From positions 227,923-291,922 of the forward strand of contig CAZKGR010000001.1 in the NCBI GenBank assembly GCA_964552465.1: a stretch of 64,000 nucleotides of DNA. Direction: 5' to 3'. The DNA comes from BMS3BBIN04 sp964552465. Its GTDB lineage: Bacteria; Electryoneota; Electryoneia; Electryoneales; Electryoneaceae. The translations under genes were made by a program, and so were the position numbers. Of this stretch, positions 49,268 through 58,145 are shown in pieces; position 1 is the stretch's first letter, and every line of letters begins with the position of its first letter. The notes beneath the pieces were generated by a model, which worked only from the letters and a program-made list of their open reading frames with translations, ran no database searches and had not been told where the DNA came from.

Positions 49268-51436
49268 ATGTCTGAACAGCCCAAATCCAAGAAAGCCGCG
49301 CCGCTGGAATTGCCGGTCGCGTACCTGCGTGGGATAGGACCGCGTAAGGCCAGCGCGTTCAAACAGGTCGGTGTGAATACACTCCGTGACCTGTTGTATT
49401 ACGTCCCCCGCCGTTATCTCGACCGTTCGATCGCTGCGCAGATAGGGTCGTTGCGTGGTGAAACGAAGGACGAGGTCACGATCATCGGTCGGATCACCGA
49501 AACCAAGATGGCGCGTGGACGTGGCGGCAGCACTCGTTACGAAGCCGCGCTCGATGACGGCACCGGCACGCTTCATCTCGTCTATTTCAAGCAGACGAAC
49601 CGCATCAGCAAATGGATCAAGGAAGGGTACACCGCAGCGTTCTCCGGTAAGGTGACGAATTATGGCGGCATCTTACAGATGACGCACCCTGAGACAACAA
49701 CCTTGTCCCGTGGCGAGATGGAGGATTTGCTGGAGGGTAAGGGTCGCTGGGTCGCATTGTATCCCGGCGGTAAGGAATTCGACAAGGTTGATCTCGATGT
49801 TCGCGGACTGCGAACGTTAATGGCGCGTATCGTAGGTGAGTACGTCCATTCTCTGCCAGAGATCTGGCCAGAGGATCTACTCAAACAACATGGTCTGCCA
49901 ACCCTTGGTGAAGCGATTCGGATGGTCCACGCGCCTCGCAACCAGCAGGAACGCGATCAGGGTTGGAAACGGCTGAAGTTTGACGAACTGGTCATTTTCC
50001 AGTTGTTGTGGTCGTGGACACGGCGCCGTAACCGTGAGCAGGTCAAGGGCATCGCGTACCCGTCAGTCGGCGGATTGACACGCAAATTGATTGAGGAAAA
50101 GCTACCGTTTGAGCTAACCAAAGCTCAGAAGCGGGTGATGCGTGAGATTTGGAACGACATGAAGCAGCCGTTCCCGATGACCCGTTTGCTGCAGGGCGAT
50201 GTGGGTTCGGGCAAGACAGTGATCGCGTTGATCGCGATGTGTATCGCGGTTGAGAATGGTCACCAGGCCGCATTGATGGCACCGACCGAAATCCTCGCCG
50301 ATCAGCATTTCCTGACCACCCGCAAATTCCTCGACGATTTGAACATCCACGTTGATCTTCTTACTGGTGGGCTGACCGAGAAAGCGCGACGTGAAAAGTA
50401 TGAACGACTCGCGCAGGGCCAACCGGGTATTATCATCGGCACACATGCGCTGATTCAGGACAAGGTCCGTCTGCCAAATCTCGGGCTGACCATCATTGAC
50501 GAGCAGCACCGTTTCGGCGTTGCACAACGGCTCAAGCTGATGGAACCGGATCAGATCAAGGGACAGAATGTTGATGGGTCGGATTTGTCGCGTCCCGATG
50601 TGATGGTCATGACCGCGACGCCTATCCCCCGTTCGTTGGCGTTGACACTCTACGGCGATCTCGATGTCAGCCGACTCGATGAGATGCCGCCGGGACGGGG
50701 GATCGTGAGTACGAAAGCACGTAACGCCGATTTCGAACGCAACAAGATCTACGATAAGCTGGCGAAAAAGGTGCGAAATGGTGACCGTGCATATGTCATT
50801 TTCCCCCTCGTCGATCAATCGGAAAAGCTGGACCTCGCGGCAGCAGTGACCGCGCATGAAGAGTTATCGAAAGGAGTGCTGAAAGACCTGAATGTTGGTT
50901 TGCTGCACGGACGGATGAAGGTTGAGGAAAAAGCCGAAGCGATGCGCAAGTTCGCCAGCGGTGAAACGCCGGTACTTGTTTCAACAACCGTGGTTGAAGT
51001 CGGTGTTGATGTCCCGGAAGCGACTATCATGGTTGTCGAACACGCTGAACGGTTTGGTCTAAGCCAGTTGCACCAGCTCCGCGGACGCATCGGACGTGGT
51101 GGGCGAAACGGGTATTGCGTTCTGATGTACTACCCTCCGCACGGGAAACGTGCGGAAGCGCGATTGTCGATCATGGAAAACACCTCGGATGGCTTCCTGA
51201 TCGCCGAAGAGGACCTGCGTATACGTGGCATGGGCGATTTCTTTGGCACAAAGCAGAGCGGGCTGCCACCGCTACGTTTCTCAGACATCGTCGAAGATCA
51301 GGATCTGGTACGGATTGCACGAAAAGTAGCCGATGACTTGATCAATACCAGCCCGGATTTGTCTGCGTATCCGGAGTTGAATAAGGAGTTCAAGCGTAGC
51401 GCGTTGGGGCGAGTTGGCTGGTTGGAAGCTGGATAG
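49268..51436 (+). CDS. recG: ATP-dependent DNA helicase RecG
   Basis: RecG reverses stalled forks and resolves branched DNA. The 722 residues hold the N-terminal wedge OB domain (about 60-160, DEVTIIGRITETKM), helicase motif I LLQGDVGSGKTVIA, motif Ia MAPTEILADQHF, motif II IIDEQHRFGVAQR, motif III MTATPIPRSLALTLYGD, motif V STTVVEVGVDVPEA and motif VI QLHQLRGRIGRGG. The start MSEQPKSKKAAPLELPV has no clear ribosome site. A bidirectional terminator follows the gene. Confidence 0.97.
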   Translation: MSEQPKSKKAAPLELPVAYLRGIGPRKASAFKQVGVNTLRDLLYYVPRRYLDRSIAAQIGSLRGETKDEVTIIGRITETKMARGRGGSTRYEAALDDGTGTLHLVYFKQTNRISKWIKEGYTAAFSGKVTNYGGILQMTHPETTTLSRGEMEDLLEGKGRWVALYPGGKEFDKVDLDVRGLRTLMARIVGEYVHSLPEIWPEDLLKQHGLPTLGEAIRMVHAPRNQQERDQGWKRLKFDELVIFQLLWSWTRRRNREQVKGIAYPSVGGLTRKLIEEKLPFELTKAQKRVMREIWNDMKQPFPMTRLLQGDVGSGKTVIALIAMCIAVENGHQAALMAPTEILADQHFLTTRKFLDDLNIHVDLLTGGLTEKARREKYERLAQGQPGIIIGTHALIQDKVRLPNLGLTIIDEQHRFGVAQRLKLMEPDQIKGQNVDGSDLSRPDVMVMTATPIPRSLALTLYGDLDVSRLDEMPPGRGIVSTKARNADFERNKIYDKLAKKVRNGDRAYVIFPLVDQSEKLDLAAAVTAHEELSKGVLKDLNVGLLHGRMKVEEKAEAMRKFASGETPVLVSTTVVEVGVDVPEATIMVVEHAERFGLSQLHQLRGRIGRGGRNGYCVLMYYPPHGKRAEARLSIMENTSDGFLIAEEDLRIRGMGDFFGTKQSGLPPLRFSDIVEDQDLVRIARKVADDLINTSPDLSAYPELNKEFKRSALGRVGWLEAG

Positions 51437-51462
51437 TCTGGCACAATTGTATGCTGAACCAA

Positions 51463-51498
51463 ACGATAGAATCCCGCCTTTAAGCGGGATTCTATCGT
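51463..51498. terminator. Bidirectional terminator
   Basis: ACGATAGAATCCCGC, loop CTTTAA, GCGGGATTCTATCGT is a perfect 15-bp stem between the convergent recG and barrel-fusion genes. T-runs are short on both sides. Confidence 0.8.
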
Positions 51499-51517
51499 GC
51501 TGCTGCTACTAGCCGCA

Positions 51518-54500
51518 TCAGAGATCCGTTCCGATGGAGACGTAGTACTTCGGCTCTGAAACCCGATTCAACTCATTCTTCCACGCCATGTCCCATTTGA
51601 GCATTAAGAACCCCAGGTTCATGCGGAATCCCCAGCCGTATCCCATATGGAAATCGTCAAACTGTGCTTGTTCACCTGGCTGTTCATCAATGAACCGGAA
51701 GAAATCATCGGACCAGGCCGCACCAGCATCAAGGAAGATCGCACCCCGAATGTTGCTGAAGTAGAACGGCAGCGGCCACCCAAACAGCAATTGCCTGACC
51801 AACGGGAACCGGAACTCGTTGTTCATCAGCATGTAACGGTTGCCGAAGTCCTCATAGTAGTCAGCTCCGCGCAGCGGCGTTGCAAATCCGGAGAAGTAGA
51901 TTTCTTCTATGTCATCCCGGATGTAGCCGCCTTTGAAACGACGGTTGATCCAGTTACTCACACCACCCAGGAAGAAGGTCTGAGGATGTTTGCCAAAGCT
52001 GGCAGCGCCCGCCAGTCGAAACGCGAAGCTGTAGTCCAGACCAACATGGAAATACTTGCGAGCATCAGCAGATACTGTCTGGAAATCAAGCCCCCACAGG
52101 TCTTTCGAAACAGCTGGATCTTCGCCGTCCAGATCGGGACTGTAGGCGAATCCGATGCGATAGCGGGAACCGTTCATCGGGCCTGTCCAACCCCACAGCG
52201 TGTTGTCGTACACATATGCCAGAGACGGTAGAATGAAGTGCATTTTGCGGTCGGGAACATAATCCCAACGTTCTATATCGAACCGGTCACGGTCAATGTT
52301 TGCCTGGCTGAAAGAAAGATCAACGCGGTTGTAGCGTGAAAATGGGTAGCTGACCGTCCCAGAAACACCCCAGTTTCTGTCGCGGATATCACCACCGAAG
52401 AAGTAGACGTTGTGGAAGGCACCTCCGCCGAAATCCCAACGTTCAGGGAGGTGAAAATAGAACAGGTTGAAGTTGCTGTTCTCAAAATTGTAGTACAGGT
52501 CGGTTCCAATAAAGATGATGTGATTCCCGAGCACGTCCGAGATCATGATCTGGCCATAACCCTGCAATCCAAAGAACGCGCTGTACCCAGCTGCTGCGGA
52601 CACGATGTCCGGGCTGAATTTCAGTCTGTATTTGCGGGGGATGAAACGCCCATCCTCGTCAAATATGGAATCTTGCTCAGCATCCGTAAGCTCTTCCTCT
52701 TTGGCATCTCTCTCACTACTCCACCCCGCTGGATAGAAGACGTGGTTTCGGTATGTGGAAGTGACATCCTCAGCCGGACGGCTGCGAGTACCCGACACAA
52801 GACGTACTTTTTCTTCCTGCATGGTCGAGTCCGGCTTGGTACTACTGGAAGTTCCTGATCCCGTCATCAGCGAATCTGACGTTTCTGCCAGAACATCTGT
52901 GGTATCTGGCAGAATGACGTTTATATCAGTGGCATTGACAACAAGCAAATCTTCTTCTGATAGTATCGGTTTGTCAGGAATCGCGAAGCTGGTGTCGAGC
53001 GCGGCGTTTTCACCAATTGACTCGCTATCATTTTCCGGTAATTCGCTAAGCGCTTCAAGGATTTCTCGTTCTTCCAGGCTTCCCGGTTCAACAGGTACAG
53101 ATATCGTCTCGTCAGTCGGAGTCTGCGATGCTGAATCCATAGTGGTGTGCATATCCAGTCCGTTGCTCAACATCCGCAACCGAGTTTCCAAGTCATCGGT
53201 GCTCTCGATGATGCCACGTTCCTTCTGTTGATGATAGGTCAAGCTCGGTTGTTTACGGCGGGTTTCGTCAAACGGATTTTTGTACAGGTATATATCGTAT
53301 CCAGCGTTGAAAAAGCTGGCGAACGCTATACTCCCATTGTTTGACCAACTGGTAGTAAATACGCCAGTCAGCACATCGGTTATTGCCCAGTTGTCATCGT
53401 TGTTCAGATCATGCAAGTACAAGTTGTACGCGCCGGTCTGGTCAGATACATAGCTGATTATACCATCGCGCGGAGTGAATTCTGGTGATCGATTCTCATA
53501 TATATCGTCTGTGATGCGTGTAATCTGTCCAGATGAAAAATCATGCATGTACACATCGAGCTGCTCGTAGTTCAGTTCCCAGAGGTTTTCCAGCTCATGT
53601 TTAGGGTCAAGGTTGCTTCCGCGATCAGAGATAAACAGGAGCTTGTTGTCTGGTCCCCAATTCGGGTCATAATCAGCGAAACGGTCATCTGTAATTTTAG
53701 TCAGGGATTCCTCATCGCCGACATCCAATACAAAGAGGTCCGCTTGTCCATTCGCATACCCTGAAAAGACAATGCGATCTCCATCTGGCGACCAACTTGG
53801 GCTGAACAAACCGTCTAGACCGAACTTGTATTCGCCTGTGATTTCACCTTCATCAACATTCAATGTGTATAGCACATCTTCGCCATGATCTTCACCAACA
53901 AAGGCGATGGACTGCCCATCTGGCGACCAGTCGATCCATGGACGCAGCCACAGCAACTGCTCGAACAAGTACACTCCGCCTCCACCGCTGACAACCTTCT
54001 CCTCTACATCGCCAGTAACTGTGTTGACGAGGTAGATGCTCATGTAGTCGTCCTTGTCGGACAACATCACGAGCCGGTCGCCTTCCGGAGAGAGTGCTGG
54101 TGAAGTGTTAACGAAATTGTACCAGTCTTCGTGATCCGTGATACGAACAGCGAAATCTTCTGGGGCTTCAAAGCTTGCAGCGGTTGGCCAGATCTGACGT
54201 TTGAGATGCTTATGCCACCGTTCGGACAACTCTTCCATGTCGTAGCCGAGCACATCCTTCACAGCAGTCGCGAAATTCCTCCGGCTACGAACTTTCCTGA
54301 GCAATTCGCCAACTTTCTCTGATCCGTAACGTTCTTCGAGGAAATACAGAACTGATTGCCCGCCCTTGTAGATGTAGTACCCCTGCAAGTAGTCTACAGG
54401 CATCAGGTAATCATTGATGATCGCGTCGCGGATGTACATCGAGGCTTCATTGCCCCAGCCATGCCGACTCTCATATTCGGCCAAACCCTCGATAAACCAC

Positions 54501-55000
54501 AATGGAACAGGTAGGCGGCTGATTCCAGTCAGGATCGATTGCACGCCCTCGCCGTACAACATGCGTAGCATCACAGCGTGCGTCAGCTCATGATGGATGA
54601 CGTGTCGAAACATGGAATTGGATCCCTGATACGGGATCACCACACGATTCTTGAGAAACTCGGTGAAGCCACCCGTTGATTCGCTGGGTGTACCTCCGCT
54701 AACGTTGTTGTTCTGGAATGAGTTATGACTGGGGTAGACGATGATCGTGATTCGTCCTTCAAGCGTATAATTCCATGATTCCTCAATGCTTAGCAGTGCT
54801 TCTTCTGCTTCCCAACCGGTGAATTCCGCTGCTTCAAAGTAGTCTTTCGGATGATAGATGTCGAAGTGCTTGGTCTTCAGAAAGTACCAGTCAAAATCCC
54901 GGTAATTGACCTTGTTCTGCCCAAAATACTGAGCGTTTGAAATTGTGGGCAGAACGAGTAAGAAGATCATCAGCAGTAGAATCAGACGACGGACTTGCAT
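51518..55000 (-). CDS. Fusion of metallopeptidase-like domain, PD40 beta-propeller and outer-membrane barrel
   Basis: The ATG at 55000 (MQVRRLILLLMIFLLVLP) starts a clear signal peptide; the longer frame to 55090 does not. The 1160 residues are: peptidase MA-like domain with HHELTH (136-141) and EGLAEYES (171-178), the expected HExxH plus Glu zinc set; about six TolB/PD40 units at ~310-620 (WSPDGQSIAFVGED; WSPDGDRIVFSGYA); an acidic, Ser/Thr-rich linker (~640-790); then a C-terminal part of alternating aromatic strands resembling BamA/Omp85 barrels (SRYNRVDLSFSQANIDRDRF; NRYMLMNNEFRFPL), ending ...VSIGTDL. It is probably outer-membrane inserted with periplasmic or surface domains. The function is unknown. 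Confidence 0.8.
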   Translation of the reverse strand: MQVRRLILLLMIFLLVLPTISNAQYFGQNKVNYRDFDWYFLKTKHFDIYHPKDYFEAAEFTGWEAEEALLSIEESWNYTLEGRITIIVYPSHNSFQNNNVSGGTPSESTGGFTEFLKNRVVIPYQGSNSMFRHVIHHELTHAVMLRMLYGEGVQSILTGISRLPVPLWFIEGLAEYESRHGWGNEASMYIRDAIINDYLMPVDYLQGYYIYKGGQSVLYFLEERYGSEKVGELLRKVRSRRNFATAVKDVLGYDMEELSERWHKHLKRQIWPTAASFEAPEDFAVRITDHEDWYNFVNTSPALSPEGDRLVMLSDKDDYMSIYLVNTVTGDVEEKVVSGGGGVYLFEQLLWLRPWIDWSPDGQSIAFVGEDHGEDVLYTLNVDEGEITGEYKFGLDGLFSPSWSPDGDRIVFSGYANGQADLFVLDVGDEESLTKITDDRFADYDPNWGPDNKLLFISDRGSNLDPKHELENLWELNYEQLDVYMHDFSSGQITRITDDIYENRSPEFTPRDGIISYVSDQTGAYNLYLHDLNNDDNWAITDVLTGVFTTSWSNNGSIAFASFFNAGYDIYLYKNPFDETRRKQPSLTYHQQKERGIIESTDDLETRLRMLSNGLDMHTTMDSASQTPTDETISVPVEPGSLEEREILEALSELPENDSESIGENAALDTSFAIPDKPILSEEDLLVVNATDINVILPDTTDVLAETSDSLMTGSGTSSSTKPDSTMQEEKVRLVSGTRSRPAEDVTSTYRNHVFYPAGWSSERDAKEEELTDAEQDSIFDEDGRFIPRKYRLKFSPDIVSAAAGYSAFFGLQGYGQIMISDVLGNHIIFIGTDLYYNFENSNFNLFYFHLPERWDFGGGAFHNVYFFGGDIRDRNWGVSGTVSYPFSRYNRVDLSFSQANIDRDRFDIERWDYVPDRKMHFILPSLAYVYDNTLWGWTGPMNGSRYRIGFAYSPDLDGEDPAVSKDLWGLDFQTVSADARKYFHVGLDYSFAFRLAGAASFGKHPQTFFLGGVSNWINRRFKGGYIRDDIEEIYFSGFATPLRGADYYEDFGNRYMLMNNEFRFPLVRQLLFGWPLPFYFSNIRGAIFLDAGAAWSDDFFRFIDEQPGEQAQFDDFHMGYGWGFRMNLGFLMLKWDMAWKNELNRVSEPKYYVSIGTDL

Positions 55001-55260
55001 GAACGATATCCTGAAGGAATGACGAATCCGAATGGATCCTCTAATTATCTGTGTGTGCGTCCTGTTATGATGCCGTTCTGGCGCGAGCATAGTATTACTC
55101 GTGTTTCGACTAAGGGAGCTGTTCTGTAAGATATACTCGCTACAAACGATTCAAGATCCAAGCAACTAAAGTAGGCGCTGGAGTCCATGGAAAACAGAGC
55201 TGGTTGTGGATTCCTTGATTCTGCGTTGTGCTTAGCGTGTTTTTCATCACATGGATGGCT

Positions 55261-56949
55261 TTATATCTGATTCTCACACAGCTCAATCATCCTCTCCACC
55301 CGGTGACGGATTGTGTGTCGAGCTAGTACCACGTCACTTAGACGCTCACCGAGATGCAATCGTTTAATCGGATCACTAGCCAGTGCAGTAGCTTTTTCCA
55401 AAAGGCCTGTTTCCGACATAAACACCATTTCTGAACTCAACTGATCGCCAAACAGTTCAGGGAGCGCGATAAGACTATCGTTCAAAACAGCCCGTCTGCT
55501 AGCTCCAACGTCGAATGGACGCTGGTTAGGATGCGATCGCATTTGCAAATTGGTCAGTGAGATGTGAACAGCATCGGTCGCGTACAATTTTGGCAGCTCG
55601 GTGTAGAAGTCCAAGCTGGGACGAACTTCGATCCGATCATCAAGTAACCCTTCCCAGCCGCTACCGAAGACAACTGGTTTCAAGTCTGCCAGCGCATTCA
55701 AGTGTCGCACACGATATGCCATATTCGCCTGCTGAGTGGCAAAAGCGGGCAGTCTCCGTCGAGCTTCTCGATCCAGAGATGCGTCAGGATCAAGCGTTAC
55801 TAGTAATTCGTCAATCTGTTTATGAGATGGTGGACAGTGGGATCGTAATATCTCTGGTTCCATTGCTCGGGCGGCCTTGTGCGCGATGTCTGACGCGTCC
55901 AGTCCTGCAAAAAAACCATGTCCACTGGCAAATCGCGGACTGCCGACGAAGATCACACGTCCAGTCAGATCATCATAACCAGCTTGTGGTTTGAACAACT
56001 GCTCATCCGTTGCCAGCGGGAGGATGTACGCATTCGAAAATCCAGCCTGCTGCCAGCCATCCACACCGTTCAAATCCCAGCTAAAACCAATACGTTCCCT
56101 TCCGATACCTTCTATTTCTTCGGGTTTGAGTAAATAGCGCGGATCATCGAGCAACCAGGTGGCCCACTGAATTCCGTTTTGTTCACACACTTCCGGCAGC
56201 AATCCAATCTCATCAGAACCGCGACAGTTCGTCGACATTATCAGATCGGGTTGATGTGTATCAAGCAAAGCAAGTGCTCGTGCCGCAGTCAATCCAAGTA
56301 TATCGCGCTCATGTATGCGCTCAACGGAAATATCGCGATTAGCGAATTCGGCGAGCAGCTCTTTCTCGAACAATGCGTCAGCGCCTATGAATAGCACACG
56401 ACGAACGTCGTTTACGGGCGCGAAATCGTGTTTTCCTGCTTGCCAGCGGGCTATGTACAGATCCAAGGCTCCATAGAAGCCGGGAAACGCGCGCGGTTCG
56501 CGTGGATGCCGAATGATTATACAGTCAGGATGCTGTTTTAAAAATGGCAGGATATATTCGTGCCAGACACGTCTCGGATCGTCGTCCGCAACAATGGATA
56601 CTTCCTCTTCACCTTCTGGAAAATGTTTCCGCAGTCTCTTCTCATTCGCCTTGAGCAACGCACGTGAATGTGTCACGCACAAAGCCGGAGTAAACTTCGC
56701 TTCTGTAATCACGCGACTGAAGTAACCGCTGCCCGATCCTAGTAACAGTACAGGGTGATCGCTCTGAGTTCCACCTCGTTGCAGCGTCCGTTGCGCTTCT
56801 CCGCGCGGTTCATATGGGGAATCAATCGCCTTCAAACCGGTTCTGGTTTCGAGGCTGAACGCGGTCAACAAGCCGCCACGCGCTAGTTCTTCAATCACTT
56901 TTTCCTGAAATGTGGATGGCAACCGGTCAATGATGCGAAGCGATTTCAC
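55261..56949 (-). CDS. CgeB-like glycosyltransferase
   Basis: The 562 residues begin with GTG at 56949, overlapping the upstream stop (GTGA). The N-terminal ~190 residues are family-unspecific. The middle (VRRVLFIGADALFEKELLAEF; WATWLLDDPRYLL; AYILPLATDEQLF) and the C-terminal part (FYTELPKLYATDAVHISLTN; HPNQRPFDVGASRRAVLNDS) match the CgeB/DUF3880-plus-GT-B pattern of protein or polysaccharide glycosyltransferases. Donor and acceptor are unknown. It is the last gene of a tightly coupled three-gene unit. Confidence 0.75.
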   Translation of the reverse strand: MKSLRIIDRLPSTFQEKVIEELARGGLLTAFSLETRTGLKAIDSPYEPRGEAQRTLQRGGTQSDHPVLLLGSGSGYFSRVITEAKFTPALCVTHSRALLKANEKRLRKHFPEGEEEVSIVADDDPRRVWHEYILPFLKQHPDCIIIRHPREPRAFPGFYGALDLYIARWQAGKHDFAPVNDVRRVLFIGADALFEKELLAEFANRDISVERIHERDILGLTAARALALLDTHQPDLIMSTNCRGSDEIGLLPEVCEQNGIQWATWLLDDPRYLLKPEEIEGIGRERIGFSWDLNGVDGWQQAGFSNAYILPLATDEQLFKPQAGYDDLTGRVIFVGSPRFASGHGFFAGLDASDIAHKAARAMEPEILRSHCPPSHKQIDELLVTLDPDASLDREARRRLPAFATQQANMAYRVRHLNALADLKPVVFGSGWEGLLDDRIEVRPSLDFYTELPKLYATDAVHISLTNLQMRSHPNQRPFDVGASRRAVLNDSLIALPELFGDQLSSEMVFMSETGLLEKATALASDPIKRLHLGERLSDVVLARHTIRHRVERMIELCENQI

Positions 56950-57740
56950 CTGTTCAGCTCCGGAAGGACTTCATCATCTACTGCAGTGGGGAGAATATCT
57001 CGATGTTTGTTTTCAAACCAGATCTGATCCTCCTGCCATCTCTTATCTGTAACTGCAGCACCACCGGAATCATGCAGTAGGATGAGCGGGATAGTCCAGT
57101 TGCTCAAGTTTCGCTTATGTGCGGATAAACACAAATCGTGGTCGTAATAGTGGAAATGTCCTTGGTCACTGTGTTTTGGAGGGCTGTCGAACAATGTGCT
57201 CGCTTTGCAGATCATGCACATGCCGTCAACAGTGACTACGCGGGACCAACGCCCATATGCATTCACTCGGATACCATCATCGCGGCGATGCAGAACCATG
57301 CCACTAAGGTGTTCCTGCTGCCACCATGCTTTGCCTAGTTCTAACTCGCGACAGCCAGCCACACCCGCCACACCGAAATTGTCCGAAGCGGTCAACTGCT
57401 GAAGAATCTGCCACCACAATGGACCGCGTTGGCCAGTATTCACCAACGGACGCAGTTGCTTGCGGATCTCAATCGGTATCTGTTCGAGCATCTCATTGGT
57501 GACGGGTTCGACATCTTGATGGACAAACATTAGCAGGGCTTTTGGGTCACCAATCAACCTGGCTGCATTGTGGTAGGCGATGCGCAACGAACTGACCTGC
57601 CCAAGTCGCATGGGTTGAATGGTCACGGCGGATTCAAGATCTCGTTGGAATCCTTGTTCCATTCGGTCCAGACGATTGGTGTCATCTCCAGTGCTGACGA
57701 GGTGCAGCGTAGTGGGTGTAGTGCTGGTAGAATGATTCAC
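56946..57740 (-). CDS. Glycosyltransferase-like protein (GT-A type)
   Basis: The 264 residues start with GTG at 57740, overlapping the stop of the small upstream gene (GTGA). LLMFVHQDVEPV resembles the strand before a DxD-like metal site. VDGMCMICKAS and HFHYYDHDLCLSAHKRNLS resemble the acceptor region of family 2-like transferases that begin from a short NR.DRM...L segment. It probably acts with the following CgeB-like enzyme on the same glycan. The sugar is unknown. Confidence 0.65.
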   Translation of the reverse strand: MNHSTSTTPTTLHLVSTGDDTNRLDRMEQGFQRDLESAVTIQPMRLGQVSSLRIAYHNAARLIGDPKALLMFVHQDVEPVTNEMLEQIPIEIRKQLRPLVNTGQRGPLWWQILQQLTASDNFGVAGVAGCRELELGKAWWQQEHLSGMVLHRRDDGIRVNAYGRWSRVVTVDGMCMICKASTLFDSPPKHSDQGHFHYYDHDLCLSAHKRNLSNWTIPLILLHDSGGAAVTDKRWQEDQIWFENKHRDILPTAVDDEVLPELNR

Positions 57741-57961
57741 GTCTGAAGGTACACAGTCATCATCTCACACGCATCCGCATTTATTTGCAGCGAGCTTGCC
57801 GGGAGAATTCGTGATAGGTAGCGGAAATAGTTCACCAGATTTGGTGAAACAAGAAATGGCACCGTGATGCAATCGTCATGTAAGCCCCCCAACCGCCATG
57901 CGATTAACATTACGATGCCCTTTTCATCAATTATATGAGCAATCTCCGCACCAATTTTCAC
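57737..57961 (-). CDS. Small conserved-looking protein coupled to glycosyltransferases
   Basis: The 74 residues start with GTG at 57961, chosen because AAGGGAG lies 6 nt upstream; a TTG at 57982 is the alternative. The stop overlaps the next gene by GTGA, the same junction as between the two transferases, which supports real translation. The chain is half hydrophobic (IVMLIAWRLGG; VPFLVSPNLVNYFRYLSRIL) with no signal peptide and no family I recognise. As the first gene of the unit it could be a regulator or carrier for the transferases; this is a guess. Confidence 0.55.
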   Translation of the reverse strand: MKIGAEIAHIIDEKGIVMLIAWRLGGLHDDCITVPFLVSPNLVNYFRYLSRILPASSLQINADACEMMTVYLQT

Positions 57962-58145
57962 AAGCAGCTCCCTTGAGACCAATTCCCTTCATGTGGCACG
58001 GTTACAGGGAACCTCGCTATTCCATTATCGAAACAAAAGTTTCGGAAATGAAACAGTCCTCTGAAACAGTTGCATTTTTGAATCGTCTCTGATACATTTC
58101 CAGTATTGAAATTCATGGCTGTTTGTCTTGAAAATAGGTGATTGA

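Noticed and set aside
57994..57999. TGGCAC resembling a sigma-54 -24 element upstream of the activator gene
   Set aside because: No TTGC element stands at the required spacing downstream, so it is not a -24/-12 promoter.
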